Source: Gerris lacustris (taxonomy: Eukaryota > Arthropoda > Insecta > Hemiptera > Gerridae). Taken from it: a DNA stretch of 64,000 nt. Position 1 is the first letter of the stretch. The number at the start of each line of letters is the position of its first letter. Location of the stretch: the NCBI GenBank assembly GCA_951217055.1, contig OX578285.1, forward strand, positions 50,284,024 to 50,348,023. The letters run 5' to 3'. The notes beneath the pieces are model-generated. The model did no database searches and was not told where the DNA came from. It saw only the letters and a program-made list of their open reading frames with translations. The position numbers and the translations under genes were made by a program. Shown here one piece after another: positions 42,594-55,242 of the stretch.

Positions 42594-43456
42594 TTTCCAC
42601 TTAGAAAAATAAACTCACCCACTAAAGCCAACTACACCGTATCTCTAGGTAGCTTTACCGACGACTTCAAGTCAAACGCTCGCAACGCTACGCTTCACAA
42701 TATCTATTCGCACTAAAAAAAGCTCGCACTAAGGGAAAAATCAAGGACTTGGTGATTGGTCGGTCGCTTCACAACAGAAAAATCAATAGTGTCTCCACCG
42801 CTACCTGGATAAAAACCCTCGCACAAAAACAAAACTCGGACAGAAAAAAAAAAAGATTTTCTCGAAAACTGTGCAAACGGGATGGAAAAATAAGGCTCCG
42901 CTAAAACAGAAAAGCTAAGACCGTAATTTTATCGGAGCTATTAAAACGGTCTCGAAGCTCCCGAACGACCGAAATAACCGACTCGAACCGAAATTTAATA
43001 ATTCGGACTGGACATACTTCCTAAGTTTTCGATAAGAAATTGTAAAGTGCGACGAAAGAAATCACGGTGCAGTATAGCATGATTGAAATACTGCCGAGAT
43101 TATTTAGTTAATCGACAAATAAACTGGCACGAAAAGAGAGAGCACACATAAACAAATATGGCTACGGCTTTCAGCTGACAGCTTACCTGATAATGGATTC
43201 CAATGCCCCCTTCTTGCCCTAGGAAAAAACTTACGAAAAAATTGCAAACCACATATTTCTGCGACCGATTTTAATTAAAACCGTACAGAAAGCTCGGTTT
43301 AATTTCTAAGTAATTGTTTTTCATGTGTTATTTTTATTCGGAAATAAAAATAAATGTGTATATATTTCATTTAACCCCCTCTGTTCCGAACTTCATCGCA
43401 AGCGATCCGTTCGTTGTCGTGACTCCGAACCCCGTTTCCGAACGTAGAATGTTTTT
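42594..43456 (-). promoter_or_regulatory. Upstream region of TDG (probable promoter and 5' UTR)
   Basis: This stretch is richer in CG dinucleotides than the surrounding introns, with many ACGA, TCGA and CGAAC steps. It contains no repeat ends I recognise. A possible upstream splice donor ATTATCAG|GTAAGC (43188-43187) and an acceptor just before exon 1 (TTTATTTTTCTAAG) could join a 5'-UTR exon to exon 1. No TATA box is evident. Confidence 0.45.
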
Positions 43457-43718
43457 TATTATTTTTTTTTTTTTTTTAAAGACGATCGGCTCTAACGGTC
43501 TCTCTCGAACCGGACTCGGACCGAAAGTTTATCGGCCAAAAGCGACGTTCTCTAGAACTAGTTCTATAACCGGCCGCCCCGGCTTGAACGCCGAGTTGCC
43601 TAAGTGAGCTACACCCGGCTAGCATAGGCTCCGAGAACGAGAACCAGGCCAGCAGAACAGTTCGAAATGTCAAATATTCCGAGAAACAAGAAGGCTAACC
43701 GCTCGACCACTTCTAGAT
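43457..43718 (-). mobile_element. tRNA-like SINE candidate with A-tail
   Basis: Read on the minus strand, the segment starts with AGTGGTCGAGCGGTTAGCC, which looks like a tRNA A-box region. It continues through GTGTAGCTCACTTAGG and CGGTTCGAGAGAGACC (B-box-like) and ends in a run of about 15 A (T-run near 43463-43477). It is strikingly GC-rich for the window. Box spacing is not that of a simple tRNA, so a composite SINE is more likely than a tRNA gene. Confidence 0.45.
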
Positions 43719-44829
43719 TTACTCCGATATGTAAACCATTCGCCTTTCTCCACGTATTAACGATGCCGGAATCCTGTTGTACCATTTTATAATAATAATA
43801 AAAATAATAAACTTTACCATTGCATCACACCTGTAATATTTGAATTCGGATTTAAGAGTACTTTTTGGAAAATTTTTGAATACGGTTGAAAGAAAAGAAA
43901 CGTCCTTAACTATTGTGGCCATAAATACATAATTTTTTGAGTAAACGTGACATGCAGATACCTCTTAAATCCAGCGTATTGAAAATTGCATAATTGAAAA
44001 TCTAAAAAAACAACTTTTTAACAAGCGACCAATTGTATTGTATTGAGTTTTTTATTTTTATACCCAAGTTGCGAAGTAATGCCCAAAAGAAATATTGATT
44101 CTGATAGTTCTGCTGAAAAACAGCATCTGAAACTGATTGTGTCGGTGGTAAAGTGGTAAGAGCCGTTTTATTTGAAGGGCTTTAGCTCTGTATAGCTTCA
44201 GCAGGGCTAAGCTGTCGCAGATATTACGTAAAACGTCCACGCCCTTCTTCTATTCTAAATATATACCCAACTTATATGTTAAAACCTCTAAAATGTTAAT
44301 ACAATATGAGTTGACAGTTTTGTCATAAACAATATATTTATAAACTAAAACCTTTAAGCTTAGAATTAGTATTTTAAGAACGGAAATCATATAGACACAA
44401 GTAGGTAGATACGTAATTTTAAATGCGATCTAAAAACAAGTCGGTAAAGGGCGCGTCAATAATTTTAAAATGGGTAAATGATGATGATGATTGATAATTT
44501 TGCTGCATTTAAGTAAACCGTCGTAGCACAATTGAGTTCTACAAATTTTATCTATCGAGCTTTAGTGTGATGCATTTATATGTTCGTAATTTCGTAACAA
44601 TATCTAAGTAACTACGGAGTTACAGAGAGCTGTTACTGGTACGTGCCTCGTTTACCATATTGTTACAGTTTCTTGTAAAATGGTGATTCCCTGGAAAAAT
44701 TGTTGTTGTGGTTCTTAATGGTGTTACGATTCTGCATGGATATCTGTCTAAAATAAAACAAGTTGTTTAAATATTTACAGGAAAATTTCATAAGGAAACT
44801 TGTGCATTCTATGAGACAAATACAACAAC
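43719..44829. other. Spacer without recognised features
   Basis: A weakly tRNA-like string (GGTAAAGTGGTAAGAGCC near 44145) has no folding partner that I can see. No gene was recognised. Confidence 0.35.
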
Positions 44830-45215
44830 AAATCTCCTGTAAACATGTGTCCATTTCTTCATAGTTCTCCAGATATAGATTTATTTCTTTTTTCAGAGAG
44901 TTTAACGATCATTTCCAAACATTGCATAATATCTCAAAAAGTGGGCTAAGGGACAATTTTAAAGAGCATAAAAACACGTTTCAGAACCATTCATTGATTT
45001 TCAAATTATCAGCTGCTAAGCATCTTTTAAGTCCTGTTACATTAATAAATGTTGATGTTTTTTTAAAATTCAACCATGAAATTCCAGAGCGTTTTACTCA
45101 TAATCGAAAGATGTTTGAAATGTGGCGAGTTCAGGAAAAACTGTATTTTATAAGCTTTCCAATGGTATAATTAATGTTTTATGAAAGGACTAATTTTTGA
45201 ACTATGGTGGATTGA
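44830..45215. repeat. Single arm of the 47.1-kb foldback family
   Basis: The block matches about 47195-47580: TAGTTCTCCAGATAT, ACAATTTTAAAGAGCA, GCTGCTAAGCATCTTTTAAG and GTGGCGATTTCAGG-like landmarks appear in the same order. Only one arm is present. The open frame 44922-45170 falls wholly inside and is not a gene. Confidence 0.7.
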
Positions 45216-46303
45216 ATGTTTCCAGGCGTTAAATTATTCCGACACCATCTCGACCGATTCTTGTACAAATGCAAAAATAGTGTCCCTGGACGAAACCGCA
45301 AGGCGTTGAGTTCTCACTGACGCCGACACCTAAGGGCTTGGGGGTGCCTGAGTCCCCCAATCTTGGAATTTCCCAATCTTGGCTAGAAAAAAATTTCTAA
45401 TAATTTATCTTTTTTCTTTAATTGGATGAATGTATTTTGACGAGATTTTTTTATGTCTTGGAATTTAAAATTATTAATTCGTTTCTGACATAAGAGAGCA
45501 TTTTGTGTCTTGTGTCTCTGTCATTCATCATTTTGGCAACCAAAATTATTCGTCGTTCATAATTAATAATTTTGGGAACCGACATTCAACATAAATTATA
45601 AACTACTGGTCTGGTTTTTAAGATATTTGGATGGTTTGACGAAATTTGGCATGCATGTTCAGAAAAATCATATCCCCGAGCAAAATTTAAGAAATTAATT
45701 TTAGCTCCAAATTTTGGGGGCGCTACCCCCAAAAACTCTGGAAAAAAACGTGAACAAAAAATATTTCTCGAAAACAGCTCTGACGATTTTGATGAAAAAA
45801 TTCTAAAATATAGTCCATTTAATCACGAATCCAACCATATAACTCGCCTTTCCGGGAAAAATCTAGTTCCAGAGAAAATAGCTGGGGAGAAGTTATTTTC
45901 TGGTAAATTTTGATAAAATATTTAATAATAATAAATGTAACTACGAAAACTAGAAACAACTAATGAATGGAAAACACTGAAGCAAGTAATTAAGCACTCG
46001 CGTATATAACGAAGGTAGTGTGAGTTGTCTCGCACTCGCACCTATCTTTACTTATTAAATTAAAATTAAATCTATAGGTAAACTTTTTAATTCGATTAAA
46101 CTTATTTTTGATGTCATGTAATTTATAATATATCTGTATAATTGTTTGCGACCCTTAAGACTTTGTGACAACCCAGAGTAGGGTCTTGACTATAGGGTTG
46201 GTAATCACTGGTTTAATCTACCCTCTCTTTCCATGGCCGTTATCCCCTCTTCACTTTCCATTTCTATTTAAATATAGAAGAATACTCTTATGTAAATATA
46301 GCA
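45216..46303. repeat. Dispersed repeat (same family as the 6.5-8.6-kb host repeat) and spacer
   Basis: The portion 45600-45930 is the continuous copy of the repeat that is split at 6635-8374. It includes AAATTTTGGGGGCGCTACCC and the GAAAAATCTAGTTCC segment. The rest is unremarkable. Confidence 0.55.
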
Positions 46304-46724
46304 TTGGGGCAAGTAGTCACAAAAGGTATTGGATGTGACTACTTGCCCCTTTTACTTTGTGACAACTAGCCCCAACGCGCCATTTTTAATTATAGTGAAA
46401 TATTTTTTTCCTGCCGCAATAATATTGATTTAACGGTTTAGAAAAACAATGCCAAAACTGCTACGTAATAATAATCATCGAATATAGCACCCTAGATAAA
46501 AAATACAAAACAGAAAACATAATTTAAAGCAGTGAGTGACTTGCCTAAAAAGTTTATGTTCCATAGATGACAGACGGTTTGCTACAGTGACACAATTTTT
46601 CGTAACGTTTTTCTACATATACATAATAAAGGTTATCTTCAGTAGCCGCGCGAGATTTCCCTTATCACTCTAACCCCTTAAAATTGACCCTGTGACAACC
46701 TGCCCCTGTGACTTCTTGCCCCCA
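46304..46724. mobile_element. Small TIR element (GGGGCAAGTAGTCACA ends)
   Basis: The left end TTGGGGCAAGTAGTCACA pairs with the right-end complement GGGGGCAAGAAGTCACAGGG. Subterminal copies of the motif occur in both orientations (TGTGACTACTTGCCCC near 46334, TTTGTGACAACTAGCCCC near 46356, TGTGACAACCTGCCCC near 46691). It is about 420 bp and non-coding. Confidence 0.65.
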
Positions 46725-47109
46725 CTCTCCCCTACCCATTTGTTTCTCTTCCACATGCACACAAACATACATTTATTTACACCTATATTTTCAGAAGTAG
46801 GTACTTAATTGATTTTTATGAAATTTTTTATAGTTTGTCGAAAGTAGCCTGGAGATCGCTCCAGATTAATTTCAACCGTCTACATTCTTTAAGTTTTGCT
46901 ATATTGATACTTTAATTCAAGTGAAAAAGAAACACAATTTTGGCAGGTATAAATAACGGGTAGGAAATTAAATAAATTAGTCGATAATTGGTTGAAAAAG
47001 TATACAATGACTAATTTTTACAAAGTAGGATGCGAGGAAGCTATGTGCCACACTAATTGCCAGAGTATTTTTTAATTATATTGTGTTCTTAATGCATATT
47101 GCATATATA

Positions 47110-48559
47110 CAGAGTGACCCGCCATAAAATCTCATAACAAAAATGCAGGATTTTATGGCTCAAATGGAACAAAAAATATCAAGTAAGCACATGCCCATTT
47201 CTCAATAGTTCTCCAGATATCGATTTACCTATATCTTCTTTTTAGATTTTTTACGGAAATTTTCAGAATGTGCCTAATATTTCAAAAACTAAATGAGATA
47301 GAGAAGTAAGGCAAAGGTACAATTTTAAAGAGCAAAAAAAAATCTTTCAGAATCACTCATTTAGTTTTAATTTATTAGCTGCTAAGCATCTTTTAAGTTC
47401 TGTTACATTTGAAAGATTGGATTTTTAAAAATTCGACCACGAAATTCCTGAGCTTTCTAATCTTAATTGAGGGATGTTAGAAGTGTGGCGATTTCAGGAA
47501 AAACTACTACTTTTCATAAGCTTTCAAATGGTATAAATTAACTTTAAGATCAACGGACTAGTTTTTGAATTACGTCACTTTTGGGCATTTATCCTTACAA
47601 TTCTCAAATACTACTCATTGTGCATATTATACTCCCTTAAGTAAATCTTGTAGAGACAAATTACTCTAATTGTAGCTCTCTAAACCAAAAGAGCTACAAA
47701 TTGAGCGTTGATGGAGATCACCGTAATGGATTAACTAATAAAGTATCAGGGACGTAGAATCTAGAAATTTCCCTGAAAATTAACGGTTTGTTGTTCAGAG
47801 CTGGGATGGATATCAGTCAACGAAAAATTCTTTTCTCTATTCGGTTTTCTTCTAAGTGTTTTATGGTCAGAAGCAGAGTATTGGTTTATGACCAAAAATT
47901 ATGTTTTTTGTGAATATCTCAAAAACGAAGCAGTTCCGGATGTTTATAGGTTCCCATGTTTATAGGTACTTTTTTGTTCAGTGTAAAATTTCCTATAAGT
48001 GGGGTCCAAGCATTGTGGTTTCGTTAGGGGAAACCTTTTTTGCATTTGTACAAGAATTGGTTGTGATCTTGACCTACAAATTTCACCTCTGGTAACATTC
48101 GACCCACCATAATTCAAAAACTAGTCCGTTGATCTTAAAGTTAATTTATACTATTGGAAAGTTTATGAACAGTAGTAGTTTTTCCTGAAATCGCCACACT
48201 TCTAACATCCCTCAATTAAGAGTAAAAAGCTCAGAAATTTCGTGGTCGAATTTTTAAAAATCCAAACTTCCAAAAAATGTAACAGGCAACTTAAAATATG
48301 CTTAGCAGCTGATAAATTATAAATAAATGAGTGAATAAGTTTTTTTGTGCTCTTTAAATATTATGTCTCTATCTCATTTAGTTTTTGAAATAGTAGGCGT
48401 ATTCTGAAAATGTCCGTAAAAAAACTTAAAAAAATATATAGTAAATCGATATCTCGAGAACTATAGAAAAATTGGCGTATGCTTGCTTGATATTTTTTGT
48501 TGCTTTTGACCCATAAAATCCACCATTTCCGTTATGAAATTTTATCGCGGGTCACCCTG
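47110..48559. mobile_element. Foldback DNA transposon, 1.45 kb
   Basis: The ends CAGAGTGACCCGCCATAAAA and the complement of ..TTTTATCGCGGGTCACCCTG lie in TATATA context. The arms of several hundred bases are inverted copies (for example AACTAGTCCGTTGATCTTAAA near 48120 against TTTAAGATCAACGGACTAG near 47545). The centre is unique sequence around 47640-48060. The termini resemble those of the 2099-3748 foldback. No transposase is present. Confidence 0.82.
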
Positions 48560-51001
48560 TATATATATAAAAAAACGTAGAGTAGACGAGGAGCGTTTTG
48601 ATGCCCCCCTCGCCATAACTGGCGGGGCAGTTCCCCGCCTGCCCTCCCGTTATGTACGCCACTGCGACTCAGACGCAGACGTGGCAGGTCTGACATGCAC
48701 TGCCTGCTCTCCACTATACGCTGCACTACAGCAGACAGCAGTACAATGATAGTTGCTTGTAACCATCTCTTGCGTGATCCACGCAAGTTAGTTGTGACGT
48801 TCCTGTTTCTTTTTCTCCGTTGATCTAGAAATGATAATAAAAAAAAAAATTATCGGACAATTTTCCGCCCCCCAGAAATTGGCGCCCTGGGCAATTACCC
48901 AGTCTGCCCATTGGTAAATCAGGGCCTGGTACAACGATTAAATCATCATCGTTGGTTATATGTCTTTAAATATTCATGGAAATAAAAGGTTGAGAATTAT
49001 TCATTAATTTCTCTAATCCTGTCGACAAAGAGGAAACGCTGGCAGTGGAAAATCCATACGGTATTTTAGATTAGAATGCTGTGAAAAACAACGAATTTTG
49101 CTGCTTTAAACAGTTTAACGCTTCACCAACCCAATAAATAAATTTCCTTTCTTCAAATAACAACACGAGAAAATGTTTTCATATTTTCAGAAAATTATTT
49201 TTCCTACTAGCGCCAGCAAAATTACGCATTATTGAACTGTTTTTAGGCTTGAAAGTTTAATTTCTCTGAGGTTTCAAGAAAACTTTACAATACGCAGCAA
49301 AATTCGATTTTGCTGCCTAGGCGGCAAAATCGTATTTTGCTGAGAATTTTTCCAGGCTAAGCCACGCCCACATTCCCCGCTACAAATAAATAAACAAACA
49401 ACCTTTTCTTTTATATTATCTTTAACCTAACTTATTTGAACAATTTACCTTAAAAATATTACGAATATATATAAAAAAAGGTTTATAAATACTTATTATA
49501 GATTATATTTATAAAATAGAATGGAGTAAAAAGATAAAAAAGAAATAAAAATATTACAAAAAAAGGGTAGGTCTTAAAATAATCATAAATAATAAATTAG
49601 TGGCAACACTGCAGCTCGTCTATTATCATAATTTTGTTTTGTTTTTACTGTATTTCTGTCAATTAATTTTTTATAATTGTAACATTTGATATTGTTCCTT
49701 GTTTTTTTTTTTTTTTAATTTGAATAGTTCAACAATAGTATTTGATAAGTAAGTAAGTATTATGAAATGAATATTATTTATAGGAAACATTTTTCTGCCG
49801 CCAGTAGGAAAAATATTGTATGCAACAAGGCAACAAAGGAAACATTTCTGCCTCATATTGATATATTGTCAATCCAATATATTACCTGCCTCGGCTTCGC
49901 CTCGGCAGTTAATTTCCGTAGCCTGACCTCGCCTCCGGCTCGGAGGTTAACTTAATCATTCGTCAGAAAAATTCCATTTTGCTGCCTAGTTACATAAATA
50001 ACTATTTATACCACAAACTTTGAATTCTTTATTCGAGGAATCCAATAACAAATGCTTTTTTTTTTTAGAAAATATAAAAACTCTTTTAATTTTGTAAAGT
50101 GTATGCAACGTAATGTTTTACTTGTATCATAGAGAAACCAACGATAACAAACAAACATAATAATATAATTTAATGATTATACTCTTTAATAATGAACACT
50201 AATTAAAGTACCCAAAGGATTTAGGTAATTATTTTTAAAATTAATATTCTTAGAATATTAATTTTATCTGTCTCTTATATGACCTATCATCCTTTTATTT
50301 TAAATTTAAAAAAATTCCATCTAATTTTAGGTTTCTGTACGAAGTACGAAAAGAAACCTTATATAACGGCTCTGTCTGTCTGTACGTTGGCATGTTTCAA
50401 TTCATAAACTACTATAGCTAGGAACATGAAATTCGGCACACAGGTGCATCTCGGAATTTGTGACACCTGTTCACTTTTTGGTGTATTCACACTTAATATT
50501 TCCATGATGGCGGCCAATATGGCGGGTGACTAAAAAAAAGTTTGTAGTCACCATGACATGTTATACATCAATTTAAAGGTATTGAAGTGTAAAAAAAGAA
50601 TTATGCAACTATTAATAATTTTAACTTAATCGTACAGCAACCGGTGATTATCGTCTCCCGTACTTACGTGAAGGTGCGCCTTACTTGTTTTATTTTAATA
50701 AAATATCTAACTCCATTGCAAAATATGTTGTTATTTAACGATATGGTAATTTGTTTCACGAAAAATGAATAAATTTCTGAGTAAACATTTATCTGGCTTT
50801 ACGTTTTAAGTGTTGATCATTTAAAATTAACCATTCTCTAAAATCTAGTGCTGAAAGCTATTTTTTAAATTAGCATTTCGAAGGAACCATTTTAATAGGG
50901 TTTTTGATTTGTTTAAAACTTTCATCCTGTTGGAAATGAAAGATAATGAGGTTGGTGTTTTTAAGCGATTGTGGCTTTATATTGTGAATGTAGACGGAGA
51001 C
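48560..51001. other. Intergenic stretch with hAT end fragments and repeats
   Basis: GTTATGTACGCCACTG (ends near 48663) and CCCATTGGTAAATCAGGGCC (near 48908) look like truncated hAT-type termini. A palindrome CGATTTTGCTGCCTAGGCGG lies near 49308. CCTCGGCTTCGCCTCGG (near 49893) recurs from 27.7 kb. The part 50325-50690 carries a CTGTCTGTCTGTACG segment like other relics. No gene is seen. Confidence 0.45.
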
Positions 51002-51667
51002 CAGGGGTGGACTGGCTATAGAAGCTACCGGGAAATTTCCCGGTGCGCCCTCGTTGAACTATGAGCTTGGGCGCCCTCGCTTCTTAAGATTTTTATTTAT
51101 GGATAAATAATGTATTCACTCGCTCACCACTGCAAACTGAGGGAGCCGCTGCCGCCATCTCAGAATTTGTTTTATTTAAATGTTTTTAATTGAAAAACAA
51201 AATCCAGAGCTACAAAACGATGATAATGTGCGTGGCGTACTGAGAAGATAGAAACCTAGTTGTAACACCTCTACCAGACAACACCCTATTATAAGGTGTC
51301 GTTTTAGTTCAGAGACTGAGCTAATCGTATTTCGAGTTGGTTTCTTGGTAACACCGGTGCCATTTGTTTTGTTTCCTAAAACTGCTATCGTTGTCTTTGC
51401 TGTATATGAATAATATGTATCTCTTTCTCTCTTAACACCCCTTACTTCATTCCATTATTATACCTATATATGTATATATATATATATTATATAGCTGTTA
51501 TCTTTTCTACCTCTACCCTTCCCTTTTAATTTTTTTTTTTTTTGTTTTAGGTCTCTTCCTCATGCAAAGATTTTGTGTACCTACTTGTCAAACCTTTTTC
51601 AACTCCCCTTTCGTCAGAAAGTTCGCCTATATTTTTTTATTCATTGAACATTATAAATTATAATTTT

Positions 51668-53218
51668 CAGGGCCGCCGACAGGGGGGGGGGGGGGGGGGG
51701 GCAAGAGGGGCAAATGCCCAGGGGCCCGGGTCTCTAGGTTGCCCGGGCCTCCGGGGGGCGGCTCTGGTTTTTTACAATCAAAAAAGGCAAGATAGATATT
51801 GTAATTAGTGGCATAACTATGGGCCCGAATCGCGGGCAGACCCCGGTACCAAGGGGCTCCCAAATCCAAATAAACATGAAATTACTATATTTGTACCAAT
51901 GTCGGTAGGGGCCCCTTTAGAGCATAATAAAATTTAACTTAAAATTATACTTCTATACTATTGTAAAGGGGACCCCATTCAGTTCTGAACGCAAATGTTT
52001 TTTTCTTTTCTTTTCTCATCAATTTTTTTTGGCGTGGGGCCCCTATGCCCTAACTGAGTTTGGAAGGGACAGGCTCGGGCCCCCTTGAGCCCCGGGCTTC
52101 CGGGGGCGGCTCTGGATTTTTAACAACTAAAAAGGCAAGATGGATATTGTGATTAATGGCATAACTATAGGCCCGAATTGCGGGTGGGCCCCGGAGCCAA
52201 GGGGCCCCCAAATCTAATAAAACATGAAATTACTATCTTTGTACCAATGTCGGTAGAGGCCCCTTGAGAGCATAATAAAATCTAACTTGGAATTATACTT
52301 CTATACTATTGTAAGGGGACACCATTCAGTTCTGAACGCAAATGTTTTTTGTTTTTTTCTTAAGATTTTTTTTTTTTGCGACGGCCCCTAATGACCTAGC
52401 TAAGTTTGGGAGGCAAAGTTGATTCACGCAATGGAAATTAAACAGACACAAATACAAACTTAACCAGCAGTACATATGTATTGAAATTCGTCCCCTCCAA
52501 ACATCTTTTTTTAGGACAAACTTGACCTCATAAACTCATCTTTTTGCTCTTAAATTTTAAAAAATCTTCCGGGGGAGGACCCCCGGACCCCCCGCCGTTA
52601 TTTGTTCAAAGGGGCCCAGATGCTAAGTTCATCACTAATTGTGAAGAACATAAAATTATTCCAAATGTGTCATAAGTATGGAAGTTCGAACTTTAGTGTT
52701 TCATTTAGTTATGTTCTTAGATTTTTATCTTATTCAATATGGTCGATGTTAATTTATAGGAGAGAAACTGACAGACAAATCATATTGGCATACTGATAAT
52801 AATATTTTTTCCTAGTAATGCAACTTTTGTATAAAAAAAAAGAAAAAAAAAGCGTAACTTAATCACTTTGGTTTTCTCTTAATCTCACTATTTTAGCAAA
52901 CAATTAATATTATGTTTTATTTCATATAATGTAATTTACAAAGTGTAAAAGAAGGTTTTTTAATGATACCACCTACAAAACTACTCAATTATTTGTTGTT
53001 TTTTTTAGCACATCTTAGTTTAACATCAAAATTTGTCCCCACCAAACACCTTTTCCTCTAAGGACAAAGCTGCCCTCAGAAATCTTTAAAACTCATATTT
53101 TGGTAATTAAATTTTAAAAAATTTTCCGGGGGAGGACACCCGGACCCCCCCCTTATTTGTTCAAAGGGGCCCAGGTGCCAACTTGCCCAGGGGCCCGGAA
53201 ATCCTCTCAGCGGCCCTG
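51668..53218. mobile_element. Nested hAT-type element, exact 8-bp TSD
   Basis: The ends CAGGGCCGCCGACAGGGGG and the complement of ..CTCTCAGCGGCCCTG are flanked by ATAATTTT on both sides (51660-51667 and 53219-53226). A G-run of about 22 follows the left end. Inside is a direct duplication: about 51735-52080 and 52085-52430. The segment GGGGGAGGACMCCCGGACCCC with GTTCAAAGGGGCCCAG occurs twice, near 52570 and 53130, suggesting a duplicated end. No transposase remains. Confidence 0.88.
51735..52430. repeat. Direct duplication (about 345-bp unit) within the nested hAT element
   Basis: Both units carry CGGGGGGCGGCTCTGG-like sequence, then AAAGGCAAGATRGATATTGT, GGCATAACTATRGGCCCGAA, TTGTACCAATGTCGGTAG and CATTCAGTTCTGAACGCAAA. 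The inner part matches the hAT MITEs at 57324-57576 and 57832-58057. Confidence 0.75.
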
Positions 53219-55242
53219 ATAATTTTACTGTGTCATTTGTTTGGGTTTGGACTATTTTGTATTTTTCTGTGTAGAAAAATTCAATTAAAAAGGTAAGTGA
53301 GAGCATTCTTCAGAATATAGTTTAATTGATTAATAAAGTAATTAGATATTACGTTCTTTGTTTTAGTGTTATATTATTAAACACATAAACCCGGTAAACA
53401 AAAAATATCGACCAACTTAATTGTTTATATGGATTTTAAATTCCTCACATCTTCAGTCCCATACACTAAATCCTAGCCAGATAACTATAAAAGTTGGTAT
53501 GGACTAGAGGCGGAGAGCTATCGATCGATGGTTTTTTACTATCGTTGGCTATCGACGGTTTAATTTTCACTATCGATAGTCAATGATAGTTTTTTATTTA
53601 GTATTTATTACAGAATTAAAAAGTTATAAAAAATATTTCAATACTATTTTGCTTGATCTTTATTTCTTTACGTGAGGACATTTTTTTCTAACAAAATATA
53701 TGTCGTATGAACTATTCCTTAAAAAACTGTTACCTAGTTGTTTTATGACAAAGAAAAACTAATTTTTTCCTCGTTGAATAGAGGGGGTCACGGGGGAAAT
53801 AGAAGGGGACACGCAAATACGAAATTTTTAACGGACACATGACGCAAAGATAAATTAGCGTCCTCCATTTTCAATGAACACCCCTCATGCTGCATTTCGG
53901 ATAAAAAATGTCAACCCCAATTTTTAAGGGATAATTTTTTGGGGCTTCCCTATAATTTTCCTGAGATTGGGTTATTACGAATAACATAACTGCAAAGTTT
54001 TAAATATTTGTGTAGGGTACTTTTGGAGATCAGGTGCGTAACAAACAGAAGGACGGACAAGCGCAGGGCACACCAGGAATCTATAAGGGTTCTTGATTTT
54101 GCTACGGACCCAAATATAGTCATTGAAAATTTTTAGGACTCAAATAGTCATAGAAAATGTTTAGGCCCCAAAAATAAATACATTTATAATATGCTAGCCG
54201 TTAAGCCCCTGGCAACTGGCAGCTCTGTGTAATAAGAATGCTTTATATCTATTTGAAGACTAGCAAATCAAAGCAAACCTTAATTTTTATTGTAATTAAT
54301 GTGGTTGGATTAGCAATAACAAATCATTTCGAGGTGAGTCGTCGTCGGGACACTAGTCAATTATAGAATAGATAATATAATTAAAATATTTTGTGATGGA
54401 GAAAATCTGTTAAAATTAACATTGTGTTTTATTGTTTTCATTTTTAGTGTTAAAACAATGCTTGATTGAGAATGACATTAGAAAATAAGTGAAGGGTCGA
54501 AACGTCTCATTATTAAAATTATGAAAATTTAACCAGCTGGATTAATTTTTTCACCCACACCTCAAATCTCCATCATGAAATATTTTAACTGTACATAGCA
54601 TAGAAGGTGTTTAATTTTTAACAACGTTTTTTTAAGAATAGATTATATTTAAATATTATAATTTTTTCATAAGAGGACATTAATTATAAAATGTTAGAGA
54701 CACTTGACATTGCCAAAATTCAGTTATATGGCCCTATCCCATCTAGGGTTTAGGCAAACTTTTTTAATTCGATAATATTTTCGCCAACTTAAAATAAGAA
54801 TATTTTAGATTAATTTTTACTTTAGAAAAAAGTTGGAATGGAAGTCCTTAGTTGTTAAATTCCTTGTATTTTGTATATTATTTAGAGCTTTCGCCCAGGG
54901 AACCTGACCGTCTTCAGTAAAACTATAAAATAATAAGTTTATAAATTGCATTTTTTGACTTTTGTATTGTAAAATATATATTGTATATGTATGGTAAAAA
55001 TATTTCTATTTGTAAAAATTACAACAAAAAACAATCAAATTTGGTTAAGGAAGACCTACATAATATTTCAAACCTAGGCTTAAAATTGAGTTTTTATGCA
55101 TACATTTTTCAAAATTTTCCGGGGTGGCCTCGGGCCCTCCATCCCCTAGGGGGTATTCCATACCCCCCCCCCCCCCCGGTAGATTGGCGCCCTCCCTTTG
55201 CAAATCTTCCACCGCCCTCTACACGTTCCCAGTCCACCCCTG

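Larger units (their letters stand above)
51002..55242. mobile_element. 4.24-kb hAT-type element upstream of TOLLIP, exact 8-bp TSD
   Basis: The ends CAGGGGTGGACTGGC and the complement of ..CCCAGTCCACCCCTG are flanked by exact duplications ACGGAGAC (50994-51001 and 55243-55250). Near each end are GGTGCGCCCTCG and GGCGCCCTCCC, typical of hAT edges. The interior is non-coding, with ATCGAT-rich DNA near 53520-53590 and further insertions, including 51668-53218. It ends about 500 bp before the TOLLIP start codon. Confidence 0.9.

Noticed and set aside
44140..44225. tRNA-like string GGTAAAGTGGTAAGAGCC
   Set aside because: No matching B box or cloverleaf could be traced; probably chance or a very old SINE.
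44922..45170. 82-codon open frame
   Set aside because: It falls inside a repeat arm also present at 47.3 and 48.2 kb, where the frame is broken.
48532..48786. Arg-rich open frames on both strands
   Set aside because: They span the end of a foldback and a truncated hAT terminus; no known domain.
51575..51869. Gly- or Pro-rich open frames on both strands
   Set aside because: They are translations of the G-run and hAT terminal repeats.
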